A DNA stretch of 64,000 bases, taken from NCBI RefSeq assembly GCF_036237275.1, contig NZ_CP108352.1:2170001-2234000 (forward strand), given 5' to 3'. Made by a program: the position numbers and the translations under genes. Below the pieces are notes generated by a model. It was not told the origin of the DNA. It saw only the letters and a list, made by a program, of their open reading frames with translations, and searched no databases. This DNA is from Streptomyces sp. NBC_01353 (GTDB lineage Bacteria; Actinomycetota; Actinomycetes; Streptomycetales; Streptomycetaceae). This document shows, piece after piece, positions 1 through 7,474 of the stretch; within the stretch, counting starts at the first letter, position 1, and the number at the start of each line of letters is the position of its first letter.

Positions 1-1
1 A

Positions 2-907
2 CACCGGGCTCTGGCCCAGCGGTTGCTGACCGAGCTGCTGCCGCACAGCGGGAAGGCACGCCGGATCGGGATCAGCGGCGTGCCGGGGGTCGGGAAGTCG
101 ACGTTCATCGACGCGTTCGGCACGATGCTGACCGGCCTCGGCCACCGGGTCGCCGTCCTCGCCGTCGACCCCTCGTCGAGCCGCACGGGTGGCTCGATCC
201 TGGGCGACAAGACGCGGATGGAGCGCCTCGCCGTGGACCCGGCGGCCTTCGTGCGGCCGTCCCCCACCGCGGGAACACTGGGCGGGGTCGCCAAGGCGAC
301 GCGTGAGTCGATCCTGGTGATGGAGGCGGCGGGCTACGACGTGGTCCTCGTCGAGACCGTCGGTGTCGGCCAGTCCGAGACCGCCGTCGCCAACATGGTC
401 GACTCGTTCCTGCTGCTCACGCTCGCGCGGACGGGTGACCAGCTGCAGGGCATCAAGAAGGGCGTCCTGGAGCTGGCGGACGTGGTCGCCGTCAACAAGG
501 CGGACGGACCGCACGAGCGCGATGCCCGCACGGCCGCCCGTGAGCTGTCGGGTGCCCTGCGGCTGATGCAGAGCCGGGACGCGGCCTGGTCCCCGCCCGT
601 CCTCCACTGCAGCGCCCGCGAGTCGACCGGCCTGGACACCGTCTGGGAGCGCCTCGAACAGCACCGCACCCTGCTCGACTCGACCGGCAGCCTCGCCGCC
701 CGCCGTCGCGACCAGCAGGTCGACTGGGCGTGGACGATGGTCCGCGACGACCTCCTGGGCCGCCTCCACGCGGACCCTTCCGTCCGCGCCCTGGCCCCCT
801 CCCTCGAACAGCAGGTCAGAAACGGCCAGTTGACGGCAACCCTCGCCGCGGAACGCATCCTGCGCGCGTTCGAGACTGCCGGAGGGACCGCCCTGGAGGA
901 CGCGTGA
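2..907 (+). CDS. meaB: Methylmalonyl-CoA mutase-associated GTPase MeaB, 5'-truncated
   Basis: G3E-family P-loop GTPase that protects methylmalonyl-CoA mutase and gates adenosylcobalamin loading in the cytoplasm. The frame is open to the left edge, so the N-terminus lies outside the window. Visible motifs are the Walker A loop GVPGVGKST, the switch region around VETVGVGQSE, and NKAD as the base-recognition motif. The helical C-terminal tail is present and the frame ends at a TGA at 905-907. The mutase large subunit is normally immediately upstream and would lie off-window. This is primary metabolism and marks the core-genome side of the window. Family assignment is secure; the exact start cannot be seen. 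Confidence 0.95.
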   Translation, partial: HRALAQRLLTELLPHSGKARRIGISGVPGVGKSTFIDAFGTMLTGLGHRVAVLAVDPSSSRTGGSILGDKTRMERLAVDPAAFVRPSPTAGTLGGVAKATRESILVMEAAGYDVVLVETVGVGQSETAVANMVDSFLLLTLARTGDQLQGIKKGVLELADVVAVNKADGPHERDARTAARELSGALRLMQSRDAAWSPPVLHCSARESTGLDTVWERLEQHRTLLDSTGSLAARRRDQQVDWAWTMVRDDLLGRLHADPSVRALAPSLEQQVRNGQLTATLAAERILRAFETAGGTALEDA

Positions 908-975
908 CCGCGAGCCGGGCCGCCCCGGAGAACGCCTGAGACGGGCGTACGACCGAGACGGCCCTGCTCGCGGCG

Positions 976-1650
976 TCAGCGCTCCTGGCCGTAGTCGGGC
1001 CTGGCCACGGCAAGGTGCTCCGCCACCGACTCGAGCCAGGCGCCGACGGAGAGCGGGGCGGGCGGCTCCATCTCCATGCCGAGTTCGGCGACACCCATCA
1101 CGTATTCGTGGTCATCGAGGTCCAGTGCCAGCAGTTCATGGATCTCGCCGACCAGTCGGGCGACCAGCTGGGGATCGGTCGAGGCCTTGTAGTCCTGGAC
1201 CGCGGCGTCGTGGTCGGCGAACTCGTCCGGCATGTCCTGCGAGAACCAGCCGCCGAGGAACTGTCCGAGTTCTCCGAAACGGGCATGCCATTCCCAATGC
1301 GTCCGGGGAGTGGCGGGCGGAGGCACGTCGCCGGACTCGATGCTGCGCTTGATGTGGTCGGCCATCTCGAACAGCCAGCTCTGTGTGCCGGCCTCCGGCA
1401 GCCCCACGTCCGGAACCGGATAGAACTCGCCGAGCCGCAGACGGAGACGGCCGGGTGGGTTCCGGGCGTACTCACGCAGCTGCTGCTCGGCGACGGACAG
1501 GGCCCAGGGCCTGGTGTGCCAGGTATGGCGGAGGTACGCCTCGAGCGCCGGCGGCGGCGTCTCCTCCGTGACGGAGGGATCCTGCCCGACGAAGGCTGAG
1601 ACGACGACGTCGAGTTCGCCGTACCGACGGTCGAACTCGAGGGGCTTCAT
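976..1650 (-). CDS. CdiI-type immunity protein (putative)
   Basis: Acidic soluble protein of 224 aa. The start is the ATG at 1650 (MKPLEF), since upstream in-frame codons overlap the neighbouring coding sequence. Two segments, roughly residues 5-50 and 125-160, resemble the CDI-immunity family pattern in which a hydrophobic-aromatic helix precedes a D-rich segment (LGGWFSQDMPDEF, then DHDAAVQDY). It lies 16 bp downstream of an RNase A-like toxin fragment on the same strand, the usual place for an immunity gene. It would be expected to bind and block a cognate toxin in the cytoplasm. Assignment rests on remembered family patterns plus position; the cognate partner is inferred. Confidence 0.6.
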   Translation of the reverse strand: MKPLEFDRRYGELDVVVSAFVGQDPSVTEETPPPALEAYLRHTWHTRPWALSVAEQQLREYARNPPGRLRLRLGEFYPVPDVGLPEAGTQSWLFEMADHIKRSIESGDVPPPATPRTHWEWHARFGELGQFLGGWFSQDMPDEFADHDAAVQDYKASTDPQLVARLVGEIHELLALDLDDHEYVMGVAELGMEMEPPAPLSVGAWLESVAEHLAVARPDYGQER

Positions 1651-1666
1651 GGACACTGCGACGCCT

Positions 1667-1981
1667 TCAGAGGTAGATCGGGTAGGTGGCATGGACGACG
1701 AATCCGTGCGGGCTCGAGTCCTCGCGTCGGAGCGTCACCCGCGCGGCTCGGACATCGACGGGCTCGTGTCCGGCGAGCATCATCCCCTGCAACAGGACGC
1801 GGCCGACAGGCTCGTCACGCGACGGCCAGGCGGCCTCGATGGTGAGCCGCTGCCGCGTGCCCTGCGCCAGCCAGCGGTGCACGGCCTGCTCGTTGCGGGT
1901 GACGACCTGCTGGGTGCACCACTGCGCGGTCTCACGGTCTGGATAGGTGGAGGAGCGGGTACGCACTGCCAAGTCCTTCAA
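1667..1981 (-). pseudogene. Orphan C-terminal fragment of an RNase A-like toxin domain
   Basis: About 104 residues resembling the C-terminal two thirds of the bacterial RNase A-like (CdiA-CT) toxin domain: a YPDRETAQWC helix, a RNEQAVHRWL segment, then beta strands ending GFVVHATYP. The first segment of this domain, which carries the catalytic His and Arg in the full-length homologue nearby (2576-4252), is missing. The C-terminal Thr and Tyr of T-x-Y-P are kept. The only in-frame start is a TTG that overlaps the stop of the upstream gene (TTGA), with no convincing ribosome-binding site. I read it as a displaced toxin cassette kept with its own immunity gene (976-1650), as is common in polymorphic toxin loci. 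It could be expressed only after recombination onto a full-length carrier. Confidence 0.6.
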
Positions 1982-2538
1982 TCGATGATAAAGCCCCAGA
2001 AGACACCGACTTCGGTGTCCGACACAGCGATCACGCCGCAGTCCACGGTGTAGTCGGTGAAGCCCTCGTAGGAGCCTTCGTGCCGGAACATGTCAGCATG
2101 CGGATCGTCGCGCGCAGCCGACATGTTGGTCAAGTAGCGAGCACTTTCGCCGAACCGGCCGAGAATGACCGAAGCATCATCCAGCAAGGAATCCTTCCTC
2201 GCGTCGAAGTCGTCGATTCCGCTCGTCGTGAACCATTCGCCTTGCAGAGTCACGAGGATCTGTTCGGCCGATCGTCTCGACACGTCGAATACCCAGTCGA
2301 AATCATCCACCACACGTGACAGAAAAGGCCTCTCAGGGCTGCACTCAAGATGCGAGCTCGGACCCGGCGCATGGTTGATCGAGAGCCATCCTCGCGGATC
2401 TTTGCTCTTCAGCTCCATGATCGAGATGACGTCTCGGCGCCAATCGTCGTTCTTTCGCGCACCGACTGCCGCGAATGAGAGTTCACAGAAGATGGACCGT
2501 ACGGCCTGATCCCACGAACTCCGAGTCACTTCCGCCAT
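1978..2538 (-). CDS. Hypothetical protein, probable immunity protein for the adjacent RNase A-like toxin
   Basis: A soluble protein of 186 aa that I do not recognise at family level. The ATG at 2538 is preceded by GGGAGG at 7 nt spacing, which decides the start. It is mixed alpha/beta, rich in Asp/Glu and aromatic residues, with no signal peptide or membrane segment. Its stop lies directly at the orphan toxin fragment and its start is 37 bp after the stop of the full-length RNase A-like toxin. An unrecognised acidic cytosolic protein immediately 3' of a polymorphic toxin is usually the cognate immunity protein; that role is inferred from position only. Confidence 0.55.
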   Translation of the reverse strand: MAEVTRSSWDQAVRSIFCELSFAAVGARKNDDWRRDVISIMELKSKDPRGWLSINHAPGPSSHLECSPERPFLSRVVDDFDWVFDVSRRSAEQILVTLQGEWFTTSGIDDFDARKDSLLDDASVILGRFGESARYLTNMSAARDDPHADMFRHEGSYEGFTDYTVDCGVIAVSDTEVGVFWGFIID

Positions 2539-2575
2539 CAACCGACCTCCCGCCGAGGCGCCCCAGCCCATGTCA

Positions 2576-4252
2576 TCACTGTGGAATCCTGTCCGACGGC
2601 ATGGAAGTCAGCACGACATAGGGAGGGTGCCCCCCTGGCCGGGGCTTCAGAATGACGAGAACCTTCTTGGTGTCGTGAGCGGCATTGTCACCCCTGGTCC
2701 AGGTTCTTCCCACGACGTCCGGCACCTCGATGCCAAGCTCCTTCCGCGACCTCGGACCAGGATTCTGCGCCAGCCAACTCGTGATCTTCACCTGGTTTCC
2801 GGGATCGTCCAGAGTGGCTTGCGTATAGCGCTGAGCCCCTGCGAGATCGGTGAACGTGGAGGCGGCCTTGGGGCCGACGGATCCGGTGCTGGAGACAGTC
2901 ATCTGGTCCCTCAACCGCTGCTCCAGCTGTTCGTCCGTCTTGCCGACGTGCTTGTCCACGACATGGGACCCGAGCATCCCCTCCTGGTTGGCCAGGTCGA
3001 CAGGATACTTGTGGTTGGCCTCGTCATCTCCTGGGACGGTATAGAGGGGATCGCCCTTGAATTCTGTAAGTGCGCGGGCTCCGAATGACTCCGCCCGCGC
3101 CGACTCGGCGTCGAAGGTGGGGGCACTGAGATACGCCTCGTCCAGGGCGTCGTGCAGTTTGTTGATCTCCACGACCTGCCGCCGGACGCGGTTATTGTAC
3201 GCCTCGACCGCGGCATTCATGGCTTCTTGGTCGACCTCCAGCGCGAAACCCTGAGCAAAGCCTTTTCCTATGTTGAGGAATCCCTTGCCGATGCTCTTGA
3301 GGTCCTTCATCCCGATGCCGTCGCTTCTGTCGATGTGCGGCAGCGCTTTTATGACGGCTTCGTAGTAGAGCCCACGGAGGTCGTCCCGTACGTCCTCCGC
3401 GGCTGCCGCCCAGGCACGCAACGCGTCACTCATGACATCGCACGTCTGGAGCATCACGTCCATGATGGGGTGGCTTACACGCCGACCGGGTTGGGCCTTG
3501 TCGTGACCCCAGTCATGCCCTTCGCGACTCTTCCCCCAGTCGCTCGTGCCCCAGACGGCACTGCAGAACTGACGCATCGCCACGTTCCACTCACCGTTCG
3601 ACCGATCGGTGTAGTTGTGGAGAGCACTGCTCAGGTTTCCGTCGGTGCTACTGACCACCGTGCCTGCATACACCCAGGCAATGGACATGTTGTCCAGGCC
3701 GAGATAGTCGGGCAACGGCATGATCTGTGCGGCCTTGTCCATACGGAAGGCATCGTCCAGCAGGGGCCTGATGATAGCGAGCATGCCCGCCTCGACCGCT
3801 TCCAGCGCCCGCTGGAAGATATCCTGGCTCTGGTCGATGTCCGCCCACTTGAGGTCCGTGACGGACCGGTAGTTCGGCGGCGTGTCGATCACCGCCGGCG
3901 GCTGCCGGGTCTGAGCGGGGGCACCCGAGGGATCCGTGGCGGCGTCGGCGGCCGCGTAGTTGTTGGCGGTGGTCGTGAAGCCGACGGCGGCACCGCCGAC
4001 ACTCGCGACCGACTTGGCCCAGACGTCGAAGAAGCGATTGCCGACCTTCTTGTAGGCAGCGGCGAACTCCCAGGCGGCGGTTCCGTAGCCCCCGCAGTCC
4101 GGGTATCGACCGAGCTCGTCGAGCAGGTGATTGGCACCCTTGTTCAGGCCGTCCTGCAGATGCGCCACATAGCCCGAGAGCATGTACAGCGCCGTCGGTG
4201 TGACGTCGATCTCGCCGTTCTTCATCGGGGGCGGCGGCGGGGGCATGGTCAT
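2576..4252 (-). CDS. WXG/ESX-type polymorphic toxin with C-terminal RNase A-like domain
   Basis: The protein has 558 aa. The ATG at 4252 overlaps the upstream WXG100 stop (TGATG), so the two are translationally coupled. Residues ~1-330 are a helical, WXG-like/LXG-like N-terminal region beginning with a proline run (MTMPPPPPPMKNGEID), typical of type VII secretion substrates. Residues ~330-420 are a helical linker. Residues ~435-558 form an RNase A-like toxin domain with SHVVDKHVGKT (catalytic His), the EQLEQRL helix (Arg) and the terminal strand YVVLTSMP (Thr). The usual T-x-Y-P tyrosine is Met here. It would act on RNA of competing or recipient cells after export. The downstream gene is its probable immunity gene. 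Confidence 0.75.
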   Translation of the reverse strand: MTMPPPPPPMKNGEIDVTPTALYMLSGYVAHLQDGLNKGANHLLDELGRYPDCGGYGTAAWEFAAAYKKVGNRFFDVWAKSVASVGGAAVGFTTTANNYAAADAATDPSGAPAQTRQPPAVIDTPPNYRSVTDLKWADIDQSQDIFQRALEAVEAGMLAIIRPLLDDAFRMDKAAQIMPLPDYLGLDNMSIAWVYAGTVVSSTDGNLSSALHNYTDRSNGEWNVAMRQFCSAVWGTSDWGKSREGHDWGHDKAQPGRRVSHPIMDVMLQTCDVMSDALRAWAAAAEDVRDDLRGLYYEAVIKALPHIDRSDGIGMKDLKSIGKGFLNIGKGFAQGFALEVDQEAMNAAVEAYNNRVRRQVVEINKLHDALDEAYLSAPTFDAESARAESFGARALTEFKGDPLYTVPGDDEANHKYPVDLANQEGMLGSHVVDKHVGKTDEQLEQRLRDQMTVSSTGSVGPKAASTFTDLAGAQRYTQATLDDPGNQVKITSWLAQNPGPRSRKELGIEVPDVVGRTWTRGDNAAHDTKKVLVILKPRPGGHPPYVVLTSMPSDRIPQ

Positions 4253-4557
4253 CAGGCCGCCCCCCATCCACGCAGCACGGCGGCGTGGGCGGCCGCGTAG
4301 TTGCTCTGCCCCGTTGTGACGATGCCGTGGAGCCAGGCCTGAGTTTCCTGAAGGTCCTGAGCGGACCTGTCCCACTCGTCCAGCTTGTCGATGAACGCCT
4401 CTCGCGTCTCCCCTTCCCAGGTGAGAACGACCTTCTCGACACGGCCGTGCAGTGTCTGAACCTTCTCGTTGAGCGCCTTGAGTATGTCCTCCAACTGCCC
4501 GGAGAGAAGCTGGAGGGTGGCGAAGTCGACACCTATGCTGCCGTCGCTCTCAGTCAT
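4252..4557 (-). CDS. WXG100-family (ESAT-6-like) protein
   Basis: Helical hairpin protein of 101 aa with the turn motif TWEGET at about residues 46-51 (W-x-G), the hallmark of WXG100 type VII secretion partners. Heptad-like hydrophobics occur on either side of the turn. It overlaps the toxin gene by one base (TGATG) and follows a second WXG100-like gene by 12 bp. Small WXG proteins encoded directly upstream of an LXG/WXG toxin usually act as export partners or chaperones. Family assignment is strong; the specific partner role is inferred from the operon. Confidence 0.85.
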   Translation of the reverse strand: MTESDGSIGVDFATLQLLSGQLEDILKALNEKVQTLHGRVEKVVLTWEGETREAFIDKLDEWDRSAQDLQETQAWLHGIVTTGQSNYAAAHAAVLRGWGAA

Positions 4558-4569
4558 GCGTCCCCGTTT

Positions 4570-4971
4570 TCAAAGTGCGAGTATGCGGCTGCCCCCCGGA
4601 ACGGGGGGCTGGCCTGCCGTGTTGGGGGTCGAAAGCTCAGCGGCTTCCTTGTCCACGTCCACCGTCATCTGGATCCGCCTGAAGGCGCCCAGTGCGTCGA
4701 GCTCCTGCTCGGTGAACCCGTCCCGGCTCATCCGGACGGCCGCCTCGATCAGCTTCATGATCTCGCGAATGCGAACCGCGTCCTTGGCCGCTTCGCGATG
4801 CTGCCGGCGGTACGCCTTGGCCGCCGGCCCTCGCCAACGGGCCTCGATCGCGTCGACGATCGCGTCCATGCGCTTGACCTGCTGGTCCAAGTGACTCTGC
4901 ATGTCGCCGAGTTCATCGGCGAGTTTGGTCAAGTTCTCGTCGGTGACCGCCAGATTGGGATCTGTCGCCAC
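4570..4971 (-). CDS. WXG100-like protein, first gene of the toxin operon
   Basis: Helical protein of about 133 aa with the motif ARWRGPAAKAY near residue 45, matching the WXG turn and the following helix. A Pro/Gly-rich C-terminal tail follows. I chose the GTG at 4971, which has a GGGGG ribosome-binding site 8 nt upstream; GTG codons at 4980 and 5019 are possible but have no credible ribosome-binding site. It heads the minus-strand operon that continues with the ESAT-6-like gene and the RNase A-like toxin, and is likely to take part in export of the toxin through an ESX/type VII system. Confidence 0.75.
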   Translation of the reverse strand: MATDPNLAVTDENLTKLADELGDMQSHLDQQVKRMDAIVDAIEARWRGPAAKAYRRQHREAAKDAVRIREIMKLIEAAVRMSRDGFTEQELDALGAFRRIQMTVDVDKEAAELSTPNTAGQPPVPGGSRILAL

Positions 4972-5096
4972 ATCCCTCACCCCCGTGAGTGTTCTTCGAT
5001 CAGTTGTGATCGCAAACACTCTAACAAGCCACTTCGACGGACAGCATGTGCGACTGCGCCAGTTCTCCCGAGGAGGCGTGGAGCTGGGTCCTTACG

Positions 5097-6644
5097 TCAT
5101 CCCGTCGCCGCCGTCGCGATCGGCGGGTCGGGGAGGGGGAGTTCGATGCGGAAGGTGCAGCCTTCGCCGGGGGCTGTGTCGAGAGTGATGTGGCCGCCGT
5201 GGGCGGTGACGAGGGCTTGGGCGATGGCGAGGCCGAGGCCCGAGCCGCCGGTGGTGCGGGTGCGGGAGTCGTCGGCGCGGTAGAAGCGGTCGAAGACCCG
5301 GTCGCGGGCGGCGGGGGTGAGACCGGGGCCCTCGTCGGCGACTTCGAGGACGGCGTGGGTTCCCGCGGTGCCGACGCCGATACGGATCGGGGTGCCGGCG
5401 GGTGTGTGGGTGACGGCGTTGCCGATGAGGTTGGTGACGACCTGGCGGAGCCGGGCCTCGTCGGCGACGGCGGGGGCGGTGGACGGCTTTCCGCCACCGG
5501 GACCGGTCAGGGTCACCGGCCGGGTCGTGTCCAGGGCGCGTACGTCGTGGAGGGCGTCGGCGGCCAGGGTGCGCAGGTCCATGGGGGCGAGGTCGAGGGC
5601 GAAGGCCGGTCCCCGGTCGGCGTCGGCGCCCGGGTGGGTGTCCTCGTCGAGGCGGGCGAGGAGCAGCATCTCCTCCACGAGCCGGGTGAGGCGTTCGGAC
5701 TCCGCGGCGATCCGGGTCATGGTCTGGTCGACGTCCTCGCGGGTGGGAAGGGCACCCATGCGGTAGAGGTCGGTGTAGCCCTTGATACCGACGAGGGGCG
5801 TGCGGAGTTCATGGCTCGCGTCGGCGAAGAAGCGCCGCGTTCTCGCTTCGGCCTCCGCGCGGGCCCGGAAGGCCGTGTCGATCCCGCTCAGCATCTGGTT
5901 CAGACAGGCGGTCAGGCGCCCCACCTCGGTGTGGGGGGCGGCCAGTTCGGGGACGCGGTGCGAGTAGTCGCCGGCGGTGATGGCCGTCGCGGTCTCCTCG
6001 ATTCGGGTCAGGGGGCGCAGTCCGGAGCGGACGGCGAACCAGCCGGCGACGGCCAGAGCCGCGAGCAGGGCGGTGCCCACCGTCAGCGAGAGGTTCCGGG
6101 TCTTGGCGATCGTACGGTCGACCTCGTCGAGGGAGGTGGCCACGAGGACGCTGCCCCGGGCGTCGGACCGTCCGGGCGGGAAGACCTGGGCGGGCTGGGT
6201 GAGGGCGATGACCCGCCAGCTGTGGTCGCCGTCGTGCGCGGGCACGGTGAAGGGGCGGCCCTCGTGGGCGACGACGTCGGCGCGGTCGAGGGCGGGCAGG
6301 TCCGGGCCACCGCCCGGTGGCGCGGTGCTCGCGTCGAACGACCTGCGGGTGGCACCGTCGTCGTCCAGGTAGGTCACGGTCCTGTCGCCGAGGACGCTGA
6401 GCGCCTGCACGCCGGGCGGGGTGCCGGTGCCGGAGGGCGGTGACAGACGGGCGGCGATCTGCCCGGTCAGGACGAGCCGGTCGTCGACCCGGTCCAGGAG
6501 GTAGCCGTGCAGGGCCGTGGTGACGAACATGCCCGTGCCGAGGAGACCGACGGCGACCAGGGCGATGGACAGGCACAACAGGCGGGTACGGAGCGACAGC
6601 CGGCTCGGCCGGGGCCGGGGCGGCGACAGGCTCGGGCTCTTCAC
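5097..6644 (-). CDS. Two-component sensor histidine kinase
   Basis: Membrane kinase of 515 aa. A transmembrane helix at residues ~22-45 is followed by a Pro/Gly-rich extracytoplasmic sensor to ~185. A second helix at ~187-207 and a HAMP segment at ~208-262 come next. The HisKA motif ADASHELRTPL carries phosphoacceptor His278. The ATPase domain shows an N box (NLIGNAVTHTP), G1 (DEGPGL) and G2 (GGSGLGLAIAQALV). It starts with a GTG overlapping the stop of the response regulator (GTGA), so both are translationally coupled. The ligand is unknown. Confidence 0.93.
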   Translation of the reverse strand: MKSPSLSPPRPRPSRLSLRTRLLCLSIALVAVGLLGTGMFVTTALHGYLLDRVDDRLVLTGQIAARLSPPSGTGTPPGVQALSVLGDRTVTYLDDDGATRRSFDASTAPPGGGPDLPALDRADVVAHEGRPFTVPAHDGDHSWRVIALTQPAQVFPPGRSDARGSVLVATSLDEVDRTIAKTRNLSLTVGTALLAALAVAGWFAVRSGLRPLTRIEETATAITAGDYSHRVPELAAPHTEVGRLTACLNQMLSGIDTAFRARAEAEARTRRFFADASHELRTPLVGIKGYTDLYRMGALPTREDVDQTMTRIAAESERLTRLVEEMLLLARLDEDTHPGADADRGPAFALDLAPMDLRTLAADALHDVRALDTTRPVTLTGPGGGKPSTAPAVADEARLRQVVTNLIGNAVTHTPAGTPIRIGVGTAGTHAVLEVADEGPGLTPAARDRVFDRFYRADDSRTRTTGGSGLGLAIAQALVTAHGGHITLDTAPGEGCTFRIELPLPDPPIATAATG

Positions 6645-7381
6645 GGTCGGGGCTCGCGCATCACGTAACCGACGCCCCGGATGGTGTGGATGAGCTTGGG
6701 CTCCCCGGTGTCGACCTTGCGGCGCAGATAGCTGATGTACGTGTCGACGATGCTGGGGTCACCGCCGAAGTCGTACTCCCACACGCTGTGCAGGATCTGG
6801 TTCTTCGTCATGGTCCGTTCCGCGTTGGCGACCAGGAAGTGCAGGAGGCGGAACTCGGTCGGGGACAGCTTCACGGTCCGGCCCGCCCGGGTGACGTGGT
6901 GGCTGTCGGGTTCGAGTTCCAGATCGCCGACGGTCATCCGGGCCGGCTGCTCGCCCCGGGTGCGGCGCAGCACCGCATGGATCCGGGCGATCAGCTCTTC
7001 GAGGTCGAACGGTTTGGAGACGTAGTCGTCGCCACCGAGGCGCAGACCGTGCAGCCGGTCCTGGCGGTCGTCGCGTGCGGTGACGAAGAGGACCGGCACG
7101 TCGCCGCCCCGTCCGAGCCGGGATGAGCGGGGTTGGGCGCGCAGCCGGCGGATCACCTCGAAGCCGTCCATGTCGGGGAGCATGACGTCGAGCAGGACGA
7201 GATCGGGGGTGTGCCGGGCGGCCAGGTCGAGGGCTTCCCGGCCGGTGGCGGCGGCGTCGACGTCGAAGCCGGCGTAGCGCAGCGCGGTGCGCAGCAGTTC
7301 CCGGACGGTGGGTTCGTCGTCGACGACGAGCAGATGGTCCGGGCGCGCCACGGTACGGGAGGGAGGTGTCGGTGCCGCCAT
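6641..7381 (-). CDS. OmpR/PhoB-type response regulator
   Basis: DNA-binding regulator of 246 aa. The receiver domain has the acidic pair in VVDDEPTV, the phosphoacceptor Asp in LVLLDVMLPDMDGFEV and the conserved Lys in DYVSKPFDLEELI. The winged-helix domain follows, with EFRLLHFL and the terminal wing RGVGYVMREPRP. The ATG at 7381 is chosen because AAGGAGGAG lies 9 nt upstream; an upstream GTG would bury that site in coding sequence. It is the partner of the overlapping kinase gene. Direct repeats just upstream could be its own binding sites. Confidence 0.94.
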   Translation of the reverse strand: MAAPTPPSRTVARPDHLLVVDDEPTVRELLRTALRYAGFDVDAAATGREALDLAARHTPDLVLLDVMLPDMDGFEVIRRLRAQPRSSRLGRGGDVPVLFVTARDDRQDRLHGLRLGGDDYVSKPFDLEELIARIHAVLRRTRGEQPARMTVGDLELEPDSHHVTRAGRTVKLSPTEFRLLHFLVANAERTMTKNQILHSVWEYDFGGDPSIVDTYISYLRRKVDTGEPKLIHTIRGVGYVMREPRP

Positions 7382-7414
7382 GGTGTGGATCTCCTCCTTC
7401 ACGGACACAGGCTG

Positions 7415-7449
7415 GGCTGACAGGGCTGAGGGCTGACAGGGCTGACAGG
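7415..7449. promoter_or_regulatory. Direct repeats upstream of the response regulator
   Basis: The motif GGCTGACAGG occurs at 7415-7424, 7431-7440 and 7440-7449, with a degenerate copy (GGCTGAGG) at 7425-7432. The array sits 34 bp upstream of the response-regulator ATG and between it and the 3' end of the streptophobe gene. Tandem half-sites near one helical turn apart are how OmpR-family regulators bind, so autoregulation is plausible but not shown. Confidence 0.4.
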
Positions 7450-7474
7450 GCTCCTCAGGAGATCACACGGGCCT

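Noticed and set aside
1-907. MeaB as evidence that methylmalonyl extender units feed the PKS
   Set aside because: Both integrated ATs carry the malonyl-type HAFH motif, and meaB is an ordinary housekeeping gene separated from the cluster by more than 20 kb.
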